Origin: Actinomyces sp.
GTDB lineage: Bacteria > Actinomycetota > Actinomycetes > Actinomycetales > Actinomycetaceae
DNA length: 55,681 bases
Direction of reading: 5' to 3'
Assembly (NCBI RefSeq): GCF_030530635.1
Contig: NZ_JAUMUL010000014.1
Span: 1-55,681, forward strand
The translations under genes were made by a program, and so were the position numbers. Shown piece after piece: positions 43,277 through 51,870 of the stretch. Position 1 is the first letter of the stretch; every line of letters begins with the position of its first letter. The notes under the pieces were generated by a model. It did no database searches. It saw only the letters and a list, made by a program, of their open reading frames with translations, and had not been told where the DNA came from.

Positions 43277-44506
43277 GTGACCACCACGACGACGCTCATC
43301 CACCGTGCGTACACCGGTCCGGTGGAATGGTGGAGAGACGGACTCGTATACGAGGTCGCCTCCCCCGAGCTCGGCGCCGCACAGCTGGACGACCTGCGCA
43401 GCGTCTGCGAACACGTGGTCTCCCTCGGATTCGGCGCCATCCTTCTGCGCCCATCCCGGCTTTCCGCAAATTCCGACATGGCGGCGTTCCGCCGCTTCGC
43501 CGAGCACACCCATGAGCTGGGTCTGCGCGTGATCGTGCGGATCTCGGGGGCACTGGGACCGGTCACCGGCGCCTCTGCCCACAATGACAACCCAATCGTG
43601 GTCGGCCAGGAGCGCGATTACGACGGGCTGGTGGAACGGGCCGGCAGTTTCCTGGCGGCTGGGGCCGATGGTGTTGACCTCGGCACCATCGTGCCGCCCG
43701 AGATCTGGGACGAGTCCGATCTGGAGCGGCTCAGCGAGTACTTCACAGCCGTGCAGTCCCTGCTGGCCGAGTACGTGCCCGAGGGCACGCTGGGTGCAGA
43801 CGTGTCCGCCAGCTACCCCGATGCGCTGTTGCATCATTTGCAGGACGATTGGCTGCACCACCTGCGTGACGATCGACTCATGTTGTCCCGCTGGGACCAG
43901 GGCTCGCTCACTAGTGCCATCACCGATTCCCTGGCTGAGCACGACCGCTTCGGCGCACCGCCGGTGTGGCGTCTTCTCCCCAGCTATCGGCTGGCCGGGT
44001 CGGTGCGGCCGGGAGACGGGCGTCGCTGGTTCGAATCGGTGTCGGAGGACGAGGTCCTCCGGCGCGCCCTGGCCCTGCAGGCCCTGGTATTGGCCTTGCC
44101 CGGCGCCGTCTACCTGCGTCAGGGAGACGAGGTCGGGCTGGCCGACGCCGCCAGGCCCGCCGATCCTGTGGCACTGGCCGAAATCGTCAATGATCGCGCC
44201 GCTTCCCAGGGTTCCCAGTTCGGCTCTCCCCTGGCCACTGTTCGTCACGCCAGCTACGTGCGTCACGAACACAACCTGGCGGCGGCGCCCTTCGCCTTCG
44301 TGAAGGGGCTGGACTGGTGTCCGCGGGATGTGCTGGTCGTGTTGACGCGGGACGTGTTGGTGCTGGTCAACACCTCGCCGCGTGCGCTGATGCTGCCCGA
44401 GCACGCCGATGTGCTGTTGTCGTCGGCGGCGCTGGAGCAGGAGGGCGGCAGTCTGATCGTGCCGCCCACGACGACGGTCTGGGCGACCGCCTCGACTGTC
44501 GCCTGA
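43277..44506 (+). CDS. GH13 (alpha-amylase)-like protein with degenerate active site
   Basis: 409 residues from the GTG at 43277; the upstream frame is non-coding. The barrel is recognisable by Trp-Trp-Arg-Asp-Gly-Leu-Val-Tyr-Glu-Val near the N-terminus, Leu-Gly-Phe-Gly-Ala-Ile-Leu-Leu-Arg-Pro-Ser, and the late Ala-Leu-Pro-Gly-Ala-Val-Tyr-Leu-Arg-Gln-Gly-Asp-Glu-Val-Gly-Leu. However, region I Asp-x3-Asn-His reads Arg-Ile-Ser-Gly (88-91), region II lacks the Arg and nucleophile Asp (Asp-Gly-Val-Asp-Leu-Gly, 131-136), and the acid Glu of region III is not evident. It is shorter than oligo-1,6-glucosidases. It stands directly before the maltodextrin operon. A non-catalytic binding or regulatory role is possible. 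Confidence 0.75.
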   Translation: MTTTTTLIHRAYTGPVEWWRDGLVYEVASPELGAAQLDDLRSVCEHVVSLGFGAILLRPSRLSANSDMAAFRRFAEHTHELGLRVIVRISGALGPVTGASAHNDNPIVVGQERDYDGLVERAGSFLAAGADGVDLGTIVPPEIWDESDLERLSEYFTAVQSLLAEYVPEGTLGADVSASYPDALLHHLQDDWLHHLRDDRLMLSRWDQGSLTSAITDSLAEHDRFGAPPVWRLLPSYRLAGSVRPGDGRRWFESVSEDEVLRRALALQALVLALPGAVYLRQGDEVGLADAARPADPVALAEIVNDRAASQGSQFGSPLATVRHASYVRHEHNLAAAPFAFVKGLDWCPRDVLVVLTRDVLVLVNTSPRALMLPEHADVLLSSAALEQEGGSLIVPPTTTVWATASTVA

Positions 44507-44516
44507 GACACTCTTC

Positions 44517-44577
44517 TGCAACATGCTTGCATGAATCCGCGTATCGACTTGCAAGATTTGCAGGAGGCCGTTACATT
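44517..44577 (+). promoter_or_regulatory. Candidate maltodextrin promoter with LacI-type operators
   Basis: TTGCAA (44549-44554) and TACATT (44572-44577), 17 bases apart, make a plausible sigma-70-type promoter. CTTGCAAG (44548-44555) is a perfect palindrome covering the -35. A second inverted repeat, TGCAA-CATGC-TTGCA, lies at 44517-44531. TTGCAA-type sites are typical of LacI-family maltose regulators, and such a regulator is encoded at the end of the locus (50765). Confidence 0.6.
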
Positions 44578-44624
44578 TTTTTCGTCATCCCATCAGCTCC
44601 ATTCAGATTCGAAGGAGAATCCCG

Positions 44625-45908
44625 GTGTCTGTCAATCGCCGCTCGTTCCTCTCCGTGACCGCCATCGCCACCACCCTTGCCGCCGCAGCCGCCTGCGGCT
44701 CGAATGACGGTCAGTCCGCCTCGACCTCCGCCGCTCCCGAGGCCTCGGCCGCGGGCACCGACGGGCAGGTAGTCCGCGACGCCGGCGCCGACCTCGTCAT
44801 CTGGACCGACGAGGTCAAGGCCGGCGCCCTGAAAGACATTGCACAGAAGTGGGGCGACCAGCAGGACATCTCCGTGGCGGTGCAGATCGTCGCCGACGAA
44901 CTCCAGGGAACCTTCATTGCCGCCAACCAGGCCGGCAACGGGCCGGACATGATCGTAGCCGCCCACGACTGGATCGGCAACCTGGTGCAGAACGGCGCCA
45001 TCTCCCCGGTCACCCTGGACGCCGCTGCCAAGGACAACTACAGCCAGGTGGCGTTGGACGCGGTCACCTACGACGGCCAGTACTACGGCGTGCCCTACTG
45101 CGTGGAGACGCTGGGCCTGTTCGTGAACAAGGGCCTCACCGATGTCACCGCCCCCGCCACCATTGAGGAGCTGGTCCAGGCCGGGCAGGCCTCCTCCGCC
45201 GAAAAGGTACTGCTGCTGCCCGTGGGCGAGGAAGGCGACGCCTACCACATGGAGCCCCTTTACACCTCCGGTGGCGGCTACCTGTTCGGCACCAAGGAAG
45301 ACGGCTCACTCGACGCCACCGACGTGGGCGTAGGCGGCGAGGGATCGATCACCGCGGCCAAGAAGATCGGCGATCTGGGCAAGCAGGAAGTGCTGAGCAC
45401 CTCCGTGACCGGCGACAACGCGATCTCCCTGTTCACCGAGGGCAAGGCCCCCTATCTCATCTCCGGTCCCTGGGCCATCGCCGACATCACCACCGCAGGA
45501 ATCGACTACGAGGTCTCCAAGGTTCCCGGATTCGAAGGCCTGAAGGAAGCCCGCCCCTTCGCCGGTGTCAACGCCTTCTACGTGGCGAACGCCGGGAAGA
45601 ACAAGGCCTTCGCGGAGACCTTCGCGGCCGACATCGCCAAGGACTCGACCATCGCCGAGGCCATGTACGCCATCAACCCGCTGCCGCCGGTGCAGCAGGA
45701 CCTGGCCGACAAGCTGAAGGCTACCGACACCAATATGGTCAAGTTCATGGACTTCGCCGCCGCCGCCGACCCGATGCCCGCCATCCCCGAGATGTCCGCC
45801 ATTTGGGGCCCCCTGGGCAAGGCCCAGGCCAACATCATCGGCGGTGCCGACCCCGACTCCACCATCACCAGCGCCGGAAACGAGATCAAGTCCACGCTGG
45901 AAAAGTGA
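44625..45908 (+). CDS. malE: Maltose/maltodextrin ABC transporter substrate-binding lipoprotein
   Basis: 427 residues, GTG start with GAAGGAG upstream. A signal peptide with Arg-Arg and lipobox Ala-Ala-Ala-Cys (Cys24) is followed by a Ser/Ala-rich linker. The mature domain is family 1 solute-binding, MalE type: Leu-Val-Ile-Trp-Thr-Asp, Gly-Asn-Gly-Pro-Asp-Met-Ile-Val-Ala-Ala-His-Asp-Trp-Ile-Gly, Tyr-Gly-Val-Pro-Tyr-Cys-Val-Glu-Thr and Trp-Ala-Ile-Ala-Asp. It captures maltodextrin at the cell surface for the MalFG permease encoded downstream. No ATPase gene is present in the locus, so a shared MsiK/MalK-type ATPase elsewhere is inferred. Confidence 0.93.
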   Translation: MSVNRRSFLSVTAIATTLAAAAACGSNDGQSASTSAAPEASAAGTDGQVVRDAGADLVIWTDEVKAGALKDIAQKWGDQQDISVAVQIVADELQGTFIAANQAGNGPDMIVAAHDWIGNLVQNGAISPVTLDAAAKDNYSQVALDAVTYDGQYYGVPYCVETLGLFVNKGLTDVTAPATIEELVQAGQASSAEKVLLLPVGEEGDAYHMEPLYTSGGGYLFGTKEDGSLDATDVGVGGEGSITAAKKIGDLGKQEVLSTSVTGDNAISLFTEGKAPYLISGPWAIADITTAGIDYEVSKVPGFEGLKEARPFAGVNAFYVANAGKNKAFAETFAADIAKDSTIAEAMYAINPLPPVQQDLADKLKATDTNMVKFMDFAAAADPMPAIPEMSAIWGPLGKAQANIIGGADPDSTITSAGNEIKSTLEK

Positions 45909-45914
45909 CTCACA

Positions 45915-45949
45915 GGTGAGGGTCGGCGGCCTGGCAGCCGACCCTCACC
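45915..45949 (+). terminator. Strong intercistronic hairpin between malE and malF
   Basis: GGTGAGGGTCGGC (45915-45927) pairs perfectly over 13 bp with GCCGACCCTCACC (45937-45949), loop of 9 bases. It begins 6 bases after the malE stop. There is no U-tract. It may protect the malE message from 3' decay or reduce transcription into malFG, giving more binding protein than permease. Confidence 0.55.
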
Positions 45950-46133
45950 GCGCCCTCCCGGGCCGTCGGCCGCCGGCGGCCGAAACCCTCAGCCCCGATC
46001 CGGCCGCCCCCGACAGCGGTCGGCCGCCCGACGCCGCCCGGTTTCGGTTTCGCCTCATACCAGGCCTCCCGTCTTTCGCTCTCTTCTTTCAGTCTTTTCA
46101 GTCTCTTTCAGTCCGATGAAAGGTCATTCGACG

Positions 46134-47768
46134 ATGACGTCCCCAACCGCCCCCCGAGGCGGCGGCCACGCCGCCACAGGCGCGGACAACTCACAGGAAT
46201 CCTCTCGTCACACAATGCGGGAACGAACGACGACTATCCGCTCGGTGCTCGCACGCGTGCTCGTCCTCGGCGCCGCCCTCGCCGTAGCCGCCTATCTGCT
46301 GCCGCTGCTGATCGCCGCACGCATGTGGATGTGGCTGTTCATTGTGGTAGTCGCCACCGCCGCCTTGTTCATCCTGTACTCGACCCGGCGATTCGTGCCG
46401 GCTAAGTACTTCTTCCCGGGCACCTTCTTCCTGGCCGTGTTCCTGATCGTGCCGATAATCATGACGGTGCAGACCGCCTTCACCAACTTCGGCGACGGCT
46501 TCCGCGGCACCAAGGAGGAGGCCGTAACCACCATCACAAACAACTCGGTGGTTCAGGCCGCCGACTCCTCGCTGTACAACCTGTCCGTGGCCACCACCGG
46601 GTCCGTGGAGGACGGCCCCTTCTCCCTGTTCCTGGTGGACACCGACACCGAAGAGGTGCTCTACGGAGCCGATGGCGATACGGTCAAGGCGGCCACCGAC
46701 GTCGACACGACCGTGACCGACGGCTTCGTCACCGCCGCCGACGGCTACACCATCCTGACCGGCAAGGAGGTCAACGCCGCCTACGACAAGATCTCCAACC
46801 TGACCCTGTCGGTCTCCGAGACCACCGCCATCAAGGTCCAGGGCGTGCGCTCCGCCTTCGAGGGAACCAAGACGATGGTGTACGACGAGGATGCCGACGC
46901 GATTACCAATACCCAGACGGGTGACGTCTACACGGTGCAGAAGGTCGGCAACTCCGAGTATTACGTCAACGCCAATGGGGACCGGCTGGCGCAGTCCTGG
47001 AAGCAGAACGTCGGTCTGGCCAACTTCGAGCGCCTGTTCGGCAATCAGAGCCTGCTCAAGCAGTTGGGGGGCGCCTTCGGGTGGACCCTGCTCTTCGCCG
47101 CCGGTTCCATGCTGCTGACCTTTGGTCTCGGCTACTTCCTGGCTCTGACCCTCAATGACGACCGTATTCGCGGCAAGAAGCTGTACCGCTCCTTCCTGCT
47201 GCTTCCCTATGCCGTTCCGGGCTTCATCTCCCTGCTGATATGGTCGAACTTCTACAACCGTGACTTCGGCCTGATCAACGAGACGCTGCACCTGCACATC
47301 AACTGGCTCGGCGACCCCACCTGGGCCAAGATCGCGGTGCTGCTGACCAACACCTGGATGGGCTTCCCCTACATGTTCATCGTGTGCACGGGCGCGCTGC
47401 AGTCGATCCCGGACGATCTGAAGGAGGCCGCCCGCATCGACGGGGCCTCCGGCTGGCAGACCACCACCCGGGTCATCACCCCGCTGCTGCTGGTCTCGGT
47501 GGCACCCCTGCTGGTGAGCACCTTCGCCTTCAACTTCAACAACTTCAACGCCATCCGACTGCTCACCGAAGGCGGGCCCTTCGCTCCCGGCGAGTACACG
47601 CGCGGCGGCACCGACATTCTCATCTCCATGGTCTACCGCATCGCCTTCGGCGGATCGGGGGCGGACTACGGTTTCGCCTCCGCCGTCTCCGTCGTCCTAT
47701 TCGTCATCACCGGCGTCTTGGCCGCGGCACAGTTCACCGCTACGCGCCGCCTTGAGGACATCCACTGA
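46134..47768 (+). CDS. malF: Maltodextrin ABC transporter permease MalF
   Basis: 544 residues from the ATG at 46134, which has GAAAGG ten bases upstream; an ATG at 46116 is possible but has no such site. A Ser/Thr/Arg-rich tail precedes the first helix pair (about 35-75) and a third (about 90-115). A large extracytoplasmic loop of roughly 170 residues follows, comparable to the P2 loop of E. coli MalF. Then come the ABC membrane helices with the EAA loop Glu-Ala-Ala-Arg-Ile-Asp-Gly-Ala-Ser near residue 435. It pairs with MalG and receives sugar from MalE. The gap of about 225 bases after malE contains a hairpin. Confidence 0.94.
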   Translation: MTSPTAPRGGGHAATGADNSQESSRHTMRERTTTIRSVLARVLVLGAALAVAAYLLPLLIAARMWMWLFIVVVATAALFILYSTRRFVPAKYFFPGTFFLAVFLIVPIIMTVQTAFTNFGDGFRGTKEEAVTTITNNSVVQAADSSLYNLSVATTGSVEDGPFSLFLVDTDTEEVLYGADGDTVKAATDVDTTVTDGFVTAADGYTILTGKEVNAAYDKISNLTLSVSETTAIKVQGVRSAFEGTKTMVYDEDADAITNTQTGDVYTVQKVGNSEYYVNANGDRLAQSWKQNVGLANFERLFGNQSLLKQLGGAFGWTLLFAAGSMLLTFGLGYFLALTLNDDRIRGKKLYRSFLLLPYAVPGFISLLIWSNFYNRDFGLINETLHLHINWLGDPTWAKIAVLLTNTWMGFPYMFIVCTGALQSIPDDLKEAARIDGASGWQTTTRVITPLLLVSVAPLLVSTFAFNFNNFNAIRLLTEGGPFAPGEYTRGGTDILISMVYRIAFGGSGADYGFASAVSVVLFVITGVLAAAQFTATRRLEDIH

Positions 47769-47789
47769 AGCCGCCGGAAAGGACCGAAA

Positions 47790-48710
47790 ATGAGTAAGAC
47801 CGCATCGAAGAACGCCGCCGCCAGCACCGAACACCCGCAAATCCAGCACAACCGCATGCCACTGCGCCGTTGGTTCCGGGAGATCGGCTGGCGCCACATG
47901 GTCGGCGTGCTGGCCCTCGGCTTCGCCGCCTTCCCGATCCTGTACGTCATCTCCGCATCCTTGAACCCCCTGGGCACGGTGGCATCCACCTCCCTGATCC
48001 CCACCCGGTTCAGCCTGGTCAACTATCAGACGCTGCTCGGTGGCGAGAAGGGTCCCTTCACCCGCTGGTACCTGAACACCATGATCGTGTGCGCGGCTGT
48101 CGCGGCGGCACAGATCTTCTTCTCCGTGCTGGCGGCCTACGCCTTCAGCCGCTTCCGCTTCAGGGGGCGTCGCGGCGGCCTGTTGGCACTACTGCTGATC
48201 ATGATGTTCCCCACCACACTGTCGATGATCGCCATCTACAACATGATCTCCGGCATCGGCGAGATCGTGCCCACCATCGGCTTGAACACGTTGCTGGGCT
48301 ACTGCCTGGCCCTCATGGGTGGCGCCCTGGGCCAGGTGTGGCTGATCAAGGGAACCTTCGACGCCATCCCCAAGGAGCTCGACGAGGCCGCAATCCTCGA
48401 CGGCTGCAGCCACTGGCAGGTGTTCTACCGGATTCTGTTGCCCTCTCTGAAGCCGATTCTGGCAACTACCTTCCTGCTGGCTTTTGTCGGCATTATCTCC
48501 GAGTTCATACTGGGTTCGATCTTCCTGACCGACGATTCCAAGAAGACTCTGGCCGTGGGTCTGTACGGCATGCTCTCAGGCGACCGTTCCAACAACCTGG
48601 GCGTCTTCGCCGCCGGCTCGGTGATGACCATGCTCCCGGTGATCGCCCTGTTCCAGTATCTGCAAAGGTACATCGTCGGCGGCGCCACCGCCGGCGCGGT
48701 CAAGGGCTGA
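47790..48710 (+). CDS. malG: Maltodextrin ABC transporter permease MalG
   Basis: 306 residues, ATG with GGAAAGGA upstream, 21 bases after malF. About six transmembrane helices after a basic cytoplasmic N-terminus. The EAA loop reads Glu-Ala-Ala-Ile-Leu-Asp-Gly-Cys-Ser, the usual contact for the ATPase subunit. Gly-Gly-Ala-Leu-Gly-Gln-Val-Trp-Leu-Ile-Lys-Gly-Thr-Phe-Asp-Ala-Ile-Pro precedes it, as in other MalG proteins. It forms the heterodimeric channel with MalF. Confidence 0.95.
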   Translation: MSKTASKNAAASTEHPQIQHNRMPLRRWFREIGWRHMVGVLALGFAAFPILYVISASLNPLGTVASTSLIPTRFSLVNYQTLLGGEKGPFTRWYLNTMIVCAAVAAAQIFFSVLAAYAFSRFRFRGRRGGLLALLLIMMFPTTLSMIAIYNMISGIGEIVPTIGLNTLLGYCLALMGGALGQVWLIKGTFDAIPKELDEAAILDGCSHWQVFYRILLPSLKPILATTFLLAFVGIISEFILGSIFLTDDSKKTLAVGLYGMLSGDRSNNLGVFAAGSVMTMLPVIALFQYLQRYIVGGATAGAVKG

Positions 48711-48719
48711 GGCTGATCG

Positions 48720-50678
48720 ATGACCCGCCAGCACGAACCGCAGTACCTGCACCAGCCCCACCACGACACCGGCCCCGCCTACCTTCTGGGCTCACGCCGT
48801 CCTGGCGCCGAACTCACCGCCAGGGTGTGGGTGCCCACTCCCTGGAAGCCCGAACGCATCATCCTGCGTCAGGTCATAGACGGCGAGCCAGACCTGTCTC
48901 CCGCCGAGATGGTGTCCACAGGCGACGCCGGCACCTGGTGGGAGGCGAAGGTCAGACTGGTCAATCCGGTCAATCACTATCGCTTCCTCCTACTGTCTCC
49001 GGGCAGCGAGAACCCATACATGTGGTTCCATGCCGCAGGCCTGGCCGACCACGACGTCCCCGACGCCACCGACTTCCGGGTACTTGGTGCAGACGACGCC
49101 CCCGATTGGGTTCTCGACGCCGTGTGCTACCAGATCTTCCCGGATCGTTTCGCCGCCCACACCGCTCCACAGGAGCGTGCGGCCCCGGCCTGGGCGCAGC
49201 CCCACGGCTGGCTCGACGAGCCGCCCCTGGCGGGAGATCCCGCCGGGCAAGCCTGGTACGGCGGGGATCTGGACGGCATCGCCGACCACCTGGACTACTT
49301 GCAGGAACTAGGTGTGAACACCGTCTACCTGACTCCGGTGTTCCCCGCCGACTCCGTGCACCGCTACGACTCCACCAGCTTCGCCCACGTAGACCCCCTA
49401 CTTGGCGGTGATGCCGCGCTGGCCCGCCTGTCAGAGGCGCTGCACGCGCGCGGCATGCGGCTGCTGCTGGACCTGACCACCAATCACACCGGCGTCTCCC
49501 ACGACTGGTTCCGGCGTGCCGTATCCGACGCCGATTGCACCGAGGCCGGCTTCTACGCCTTCGATCGTCACCCCGATAAGTACGTGACCTGGATGGGGGT
49601 GGCCACCATGCCCAAGCTCGATCACCGCTCGGAGGACATGCGCGACCGGCTGCTGCGCGGAACCGATTCGGTCACCGCACACTGGCTGCGCCCGCCCTAC
49701 AACGCCGACGGTTGGCGCACGGACGTGGCCAATATGACCGGACGCAGCGGAATGGTCGACCTCGCCCACCAGGCGGCCCGCGATATGCGCTCCACCATGC
49801 GGCAGGTCGAGACGAAGACCGGGCGGGAGCTGTGGCTGGTCGCGGAGCACGGCCACGACGCCTCCGGCGACCTTGACGGGGCGGGCTGGCACGGCACCAT
49901 GAACTATCACGGCTTCACCCGGCCGCTGTGGTCCTGGCTCGCCGCGCCCGATCCCGCCGACAACCTCAATTGGTTGGGAATCCCCACCGGCATTCCTCGG
50001 CTCCCGGCGGACCCGATTACACGGGGCGTGCGGGAATATGCCGCACACATGCCGGGCACCTGTCTCACCCACTCCATGAACCTGCTCGGTTCGCACGACA
50101 CGCCGCGCATCCGTACCGTCGTCGGCTCCCGGGCGGCACAGTTCGTGGCAGCCACCGCACTGTTCACCGCGCCGGGGGTACCCACCGTGTTCTCCGGCGA
50201 CGAGCTCGGCGCCACCGGTCGCACCGGTGAGCACTCGCGCACCACCATCCCCTGGACCAGCCCGCCAGGTGCAGCACCGTCCAATGAGCCGGGCCCCGTG
50301 GGCGCCTGGGGCCCGGTGGACCGCGTCACCCTCGACCGCTACCGGCTTCTGGGCCGGCTGCGCGGTGAACTACCCGCGCTGCGGCGCGGTGGCATGCGCT
50401 GGGTGCATGCCGAAGGCGACCTGGTGGTCTGGTTGCGGACCCACCCGGAGGGGGACGTATTGGTGGCTCTGGCCCGGACGGGAGGGACAATAGTGGATCT
50501 GCCTTTGGCCGCGCTTCCGGCCGAGGCGGTCGATGCTGTGAAGACCATGGACGGCATCGACATCACCGTCGTCGGCGAGCAGGGCGGGCACCTGACCATA
50601 ACCGCCAACGGTCCGGGATCGGCCATCGTCACGCTGCGCCCGGCTCCACCCCGCACCGATTCCACCGACATTCCATAG
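48720..50678 (+). CDS. GH13 alpha-glycosidase, maltodextrin-degrading
   Basis: 652 residues, nine bases after malG. No signal peptide, so intracellular. An N-terminal beta domain (about 1-125, CBM34-like) precedes the barrel, which opens with Val-Cys-Tyr-Gln-Ile-Phe-Pro-Asp-Arg-Phe. The four GH13 regions are intact: Asp-Leu-Thr-Thr-Asn-His, Gly-Trp-Arg-Thr-Asp-Val-Ala-Asn (nucleophile Asp), Leu-Val-Ala-Glu-His (acid Glu) and Leu-Gly-Ser-His-Asp-Thr-Pro-Arg. This layout matches neopullulanase, cyclomaltodextrinase and maltodextrin glucosidase. It would hydrolyse imported maltodextrins. The exact bond specificity is not assignable. Confidence 0.92.
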   Translation: MTRQHEPQYLHQPHHDTGPAYLLGSRRPGAELTARVWVPTPWKPERIILRQVIDGEPDLSPAEMVSTGDAGTWWEAKVRLVNPVNHYRFLLLSPGSENPYMWFHAAGLADHDVPDATDFRVLGADDAPDWVLDAVCYQIFPDRFAAHTAPQERAAPAWAQPHGWLDEPPLAGDPAGQAWYGGDLDGIADHLDYLQELGVNTVYLTPVFPADSVHRYDSTSFAHVDPLLGGDAALARLSEALHARGMRLLLDLTTNHTGVSHDWFRRAVSDADCTEAGFYAFDRHPDKYVTWMGVATMPKLDHRSEDMRDRLLRGTDSVTAHWLRPPYNADGWRTDVANMTGRSGMVDLAHQAARDMRSTMRQVETKTGRELWLVAEHGHDASGDLDGAGWHGTMNYHGFTRPLWSWLAAPDPADNLNWLGIPTGIPRLPADPITRGVREYAAHMPGTCLTHSMNLLGSHDTPRIRTVVGSRAAQFVAATALFTAPGVPTVFSGDELGATGRTGEHSRTTIPWTSPPGAAPSNEPGPVGAWGPVDRVTLDRYRLLGRLRGELPALRRGGMRWVHAEGDLVVWLRTHPEGDVLVALARTGGTIVDLPLAALPAEAVDAVKTMDGIDITVVGEQGGHLTITANGPGSAIVTLRPAPPRTDSTDIP

Positions 50679-50764
50679 GCGCGATATGCATGCCTCATCT
50701 CGCCGCGTATCAAGTCTCGTCACCCGGCGGCCGTAGCCGCTGGTTTCCCTTTAGGATGGGCACC

Positions 50765-51787
50765 GTGCAACAGCGCATCACTCTCGCCGACATCGCCGAG
50801 CAGGCGGGCGTCTCCACAGCGACCGTGTCCCGGGTCCTGAATGGTAAGTCCAACGTGGCGGAGGTAACCCGCCGCCAGGTGCTCGTCGCCCTCGACCTGC
50901 TCGGCTATGAGCGCCCTGAATCGCTCCGCCAAGCCTCCAAGGGCCTGGTGGGGCTGATTGTGCCCGAACTGTCCAACCCGATCTTCCCGTTGTACGCCCA
51001 GGAGATCGAGCAGTTGCTGGCCCCCAGCGGACACACCCCGCTGCTGTGCACGCAGACTCCCGGTGGGACCAGCGAGGACGAGTACATAGAGATGCTGGTG
51101 GATCGGGGCGTGGCCGGCATAATCTTCGTCTCCGGACGACACGCCGACACCGGCGGCGACGTCACCCGCTACCAGCGACTGCGGGAGCGGGGCGTGCCGC
51201 TGGTGACCATCAACGGCAATGCCTCCACGATCAAGGTTCCCGGTTTCGCCACCGACGACCGGGCGGCGGCTCGAATGGCCGTGGATCACCTGGCCAGCTT
51301 GGGGCATACCCGCATCGGCCTGGCGATCGGTCCCGGACGGATGGTGCCCGCTCAGCGCAAACGGGCCGGTTACGAGGACGGGGTGCACGCCGCTCTGCCG
51401 GACCAGCAGTTGCGCATCGTGGAGACCTTATACACCTATGAGGGCGGCGCCAGTGCCGCAGTCCGACTACTGGAGCAGGACTGCACCGCCATTATCTGCG
51501 GATCGGACATCATGGCGCTGGGCGTCATCTCCGGGGTGCGAGCCGCCGGCAAGACCGTGCCGCAGGACGTATCGGTGATCGGGTATGACGACTCCCCCCT
51601 TATTCCCATGACGAATCCTCCGCTGACCACCGTGCGCCAGCCGGTCGCAGCGATCTGCCGGGCGGCGGTGACCACCCTGCTGGCGGCCATCGGCGGCGAG
51701 AGGCCCGCCGATACCGAGTTGCTGTTCGTCCCCGACCTGATCGTGCGCGGCTCCACCGCCCCGGCGCCGCACACCAGGGTCGCCTGA
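50765..51787 (+). CDS. LacI family transcriptional regulator (MalR-like)
   Basis: 340 residues from the GTG at 50765, with AGGATGGG upstream; an ATG at 50756 is possible. The N-terminal headpiece is Ile-Thr-Leu-Ala-Asp-Ile-Ala-Glu-Gln-Ala-Gly-Val-Ser-Thr-Ala-Thr-Val-Ser-Arg-Val-Leu-Asn, followed by the hinge and a periplasmic-binding-like sugar domain (Gly-Leu-Ile-Val-Pro-Glu-Leu-Ser-Asn-Pro-Ile-Phe, Val-Ile-Gly-Tyr-Asp-Asp-Ser). It ends the maltodextrin operon and probably represses it through the TTGCAA-type palindromes at 44517-44555, being released by maltose or a related sugar. Confidence 0.9.
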   Translation: MQQRITLADIAEQAGVSTATVSRVLNGKSNVAEVTRRQVLVALDLLGYERPESLRQASKGLVGLIVPELSNPIFPLYAQEIEQLLAPSGHTPLLCTQTPGGTSEDEYIEMLVDRGVAGIIFVSGRHADTGGDVTRYQRLRERGVPLVTINGNASTIKVPGFATDDRAAARMAVDHLASLGHTRIGLAIGPGRMVPAQRKRAGYEDGVHAALPDQQLRIVETLYTYEGGASAAVRLLEQDCTAIICGSDIMALGVISGVRAAGKTVPQDVSVIGYDDSPLIPMTNPPLTTVRQPVAAICRAAVTTLLAAIGGERPADTELLFVPDLIVRGSTAPAPHTRVA

Positions 51788-51814
51788 CTCCACTCCGGCT
51801 TCGGCCCGCCCCTC

Positions 51815-51853
51815 ACCGAGTTCGGTCGATCTTACGTGCCGAGGTCGGTCGAT
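51815..51853 (+). repeat. Two-iteron intergenic element, copy 1
   Basis: Two 15-base direct repeats CCGAGTTCGGTCGAT (51816-51830) and CCGAGGTCGGTCGAT (51839-51853) are separated by CTTACGTG. Each repeat starts with a small palindrome CCGA-N2-TCGG. A close relative lies at 55168-55206. It sits between the LacI gene and the convergent glycerate-kinase-family gene. Confidence 0.7.
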
Positions 51854-51870
51854 GATGCAGCCGAGCGCTC

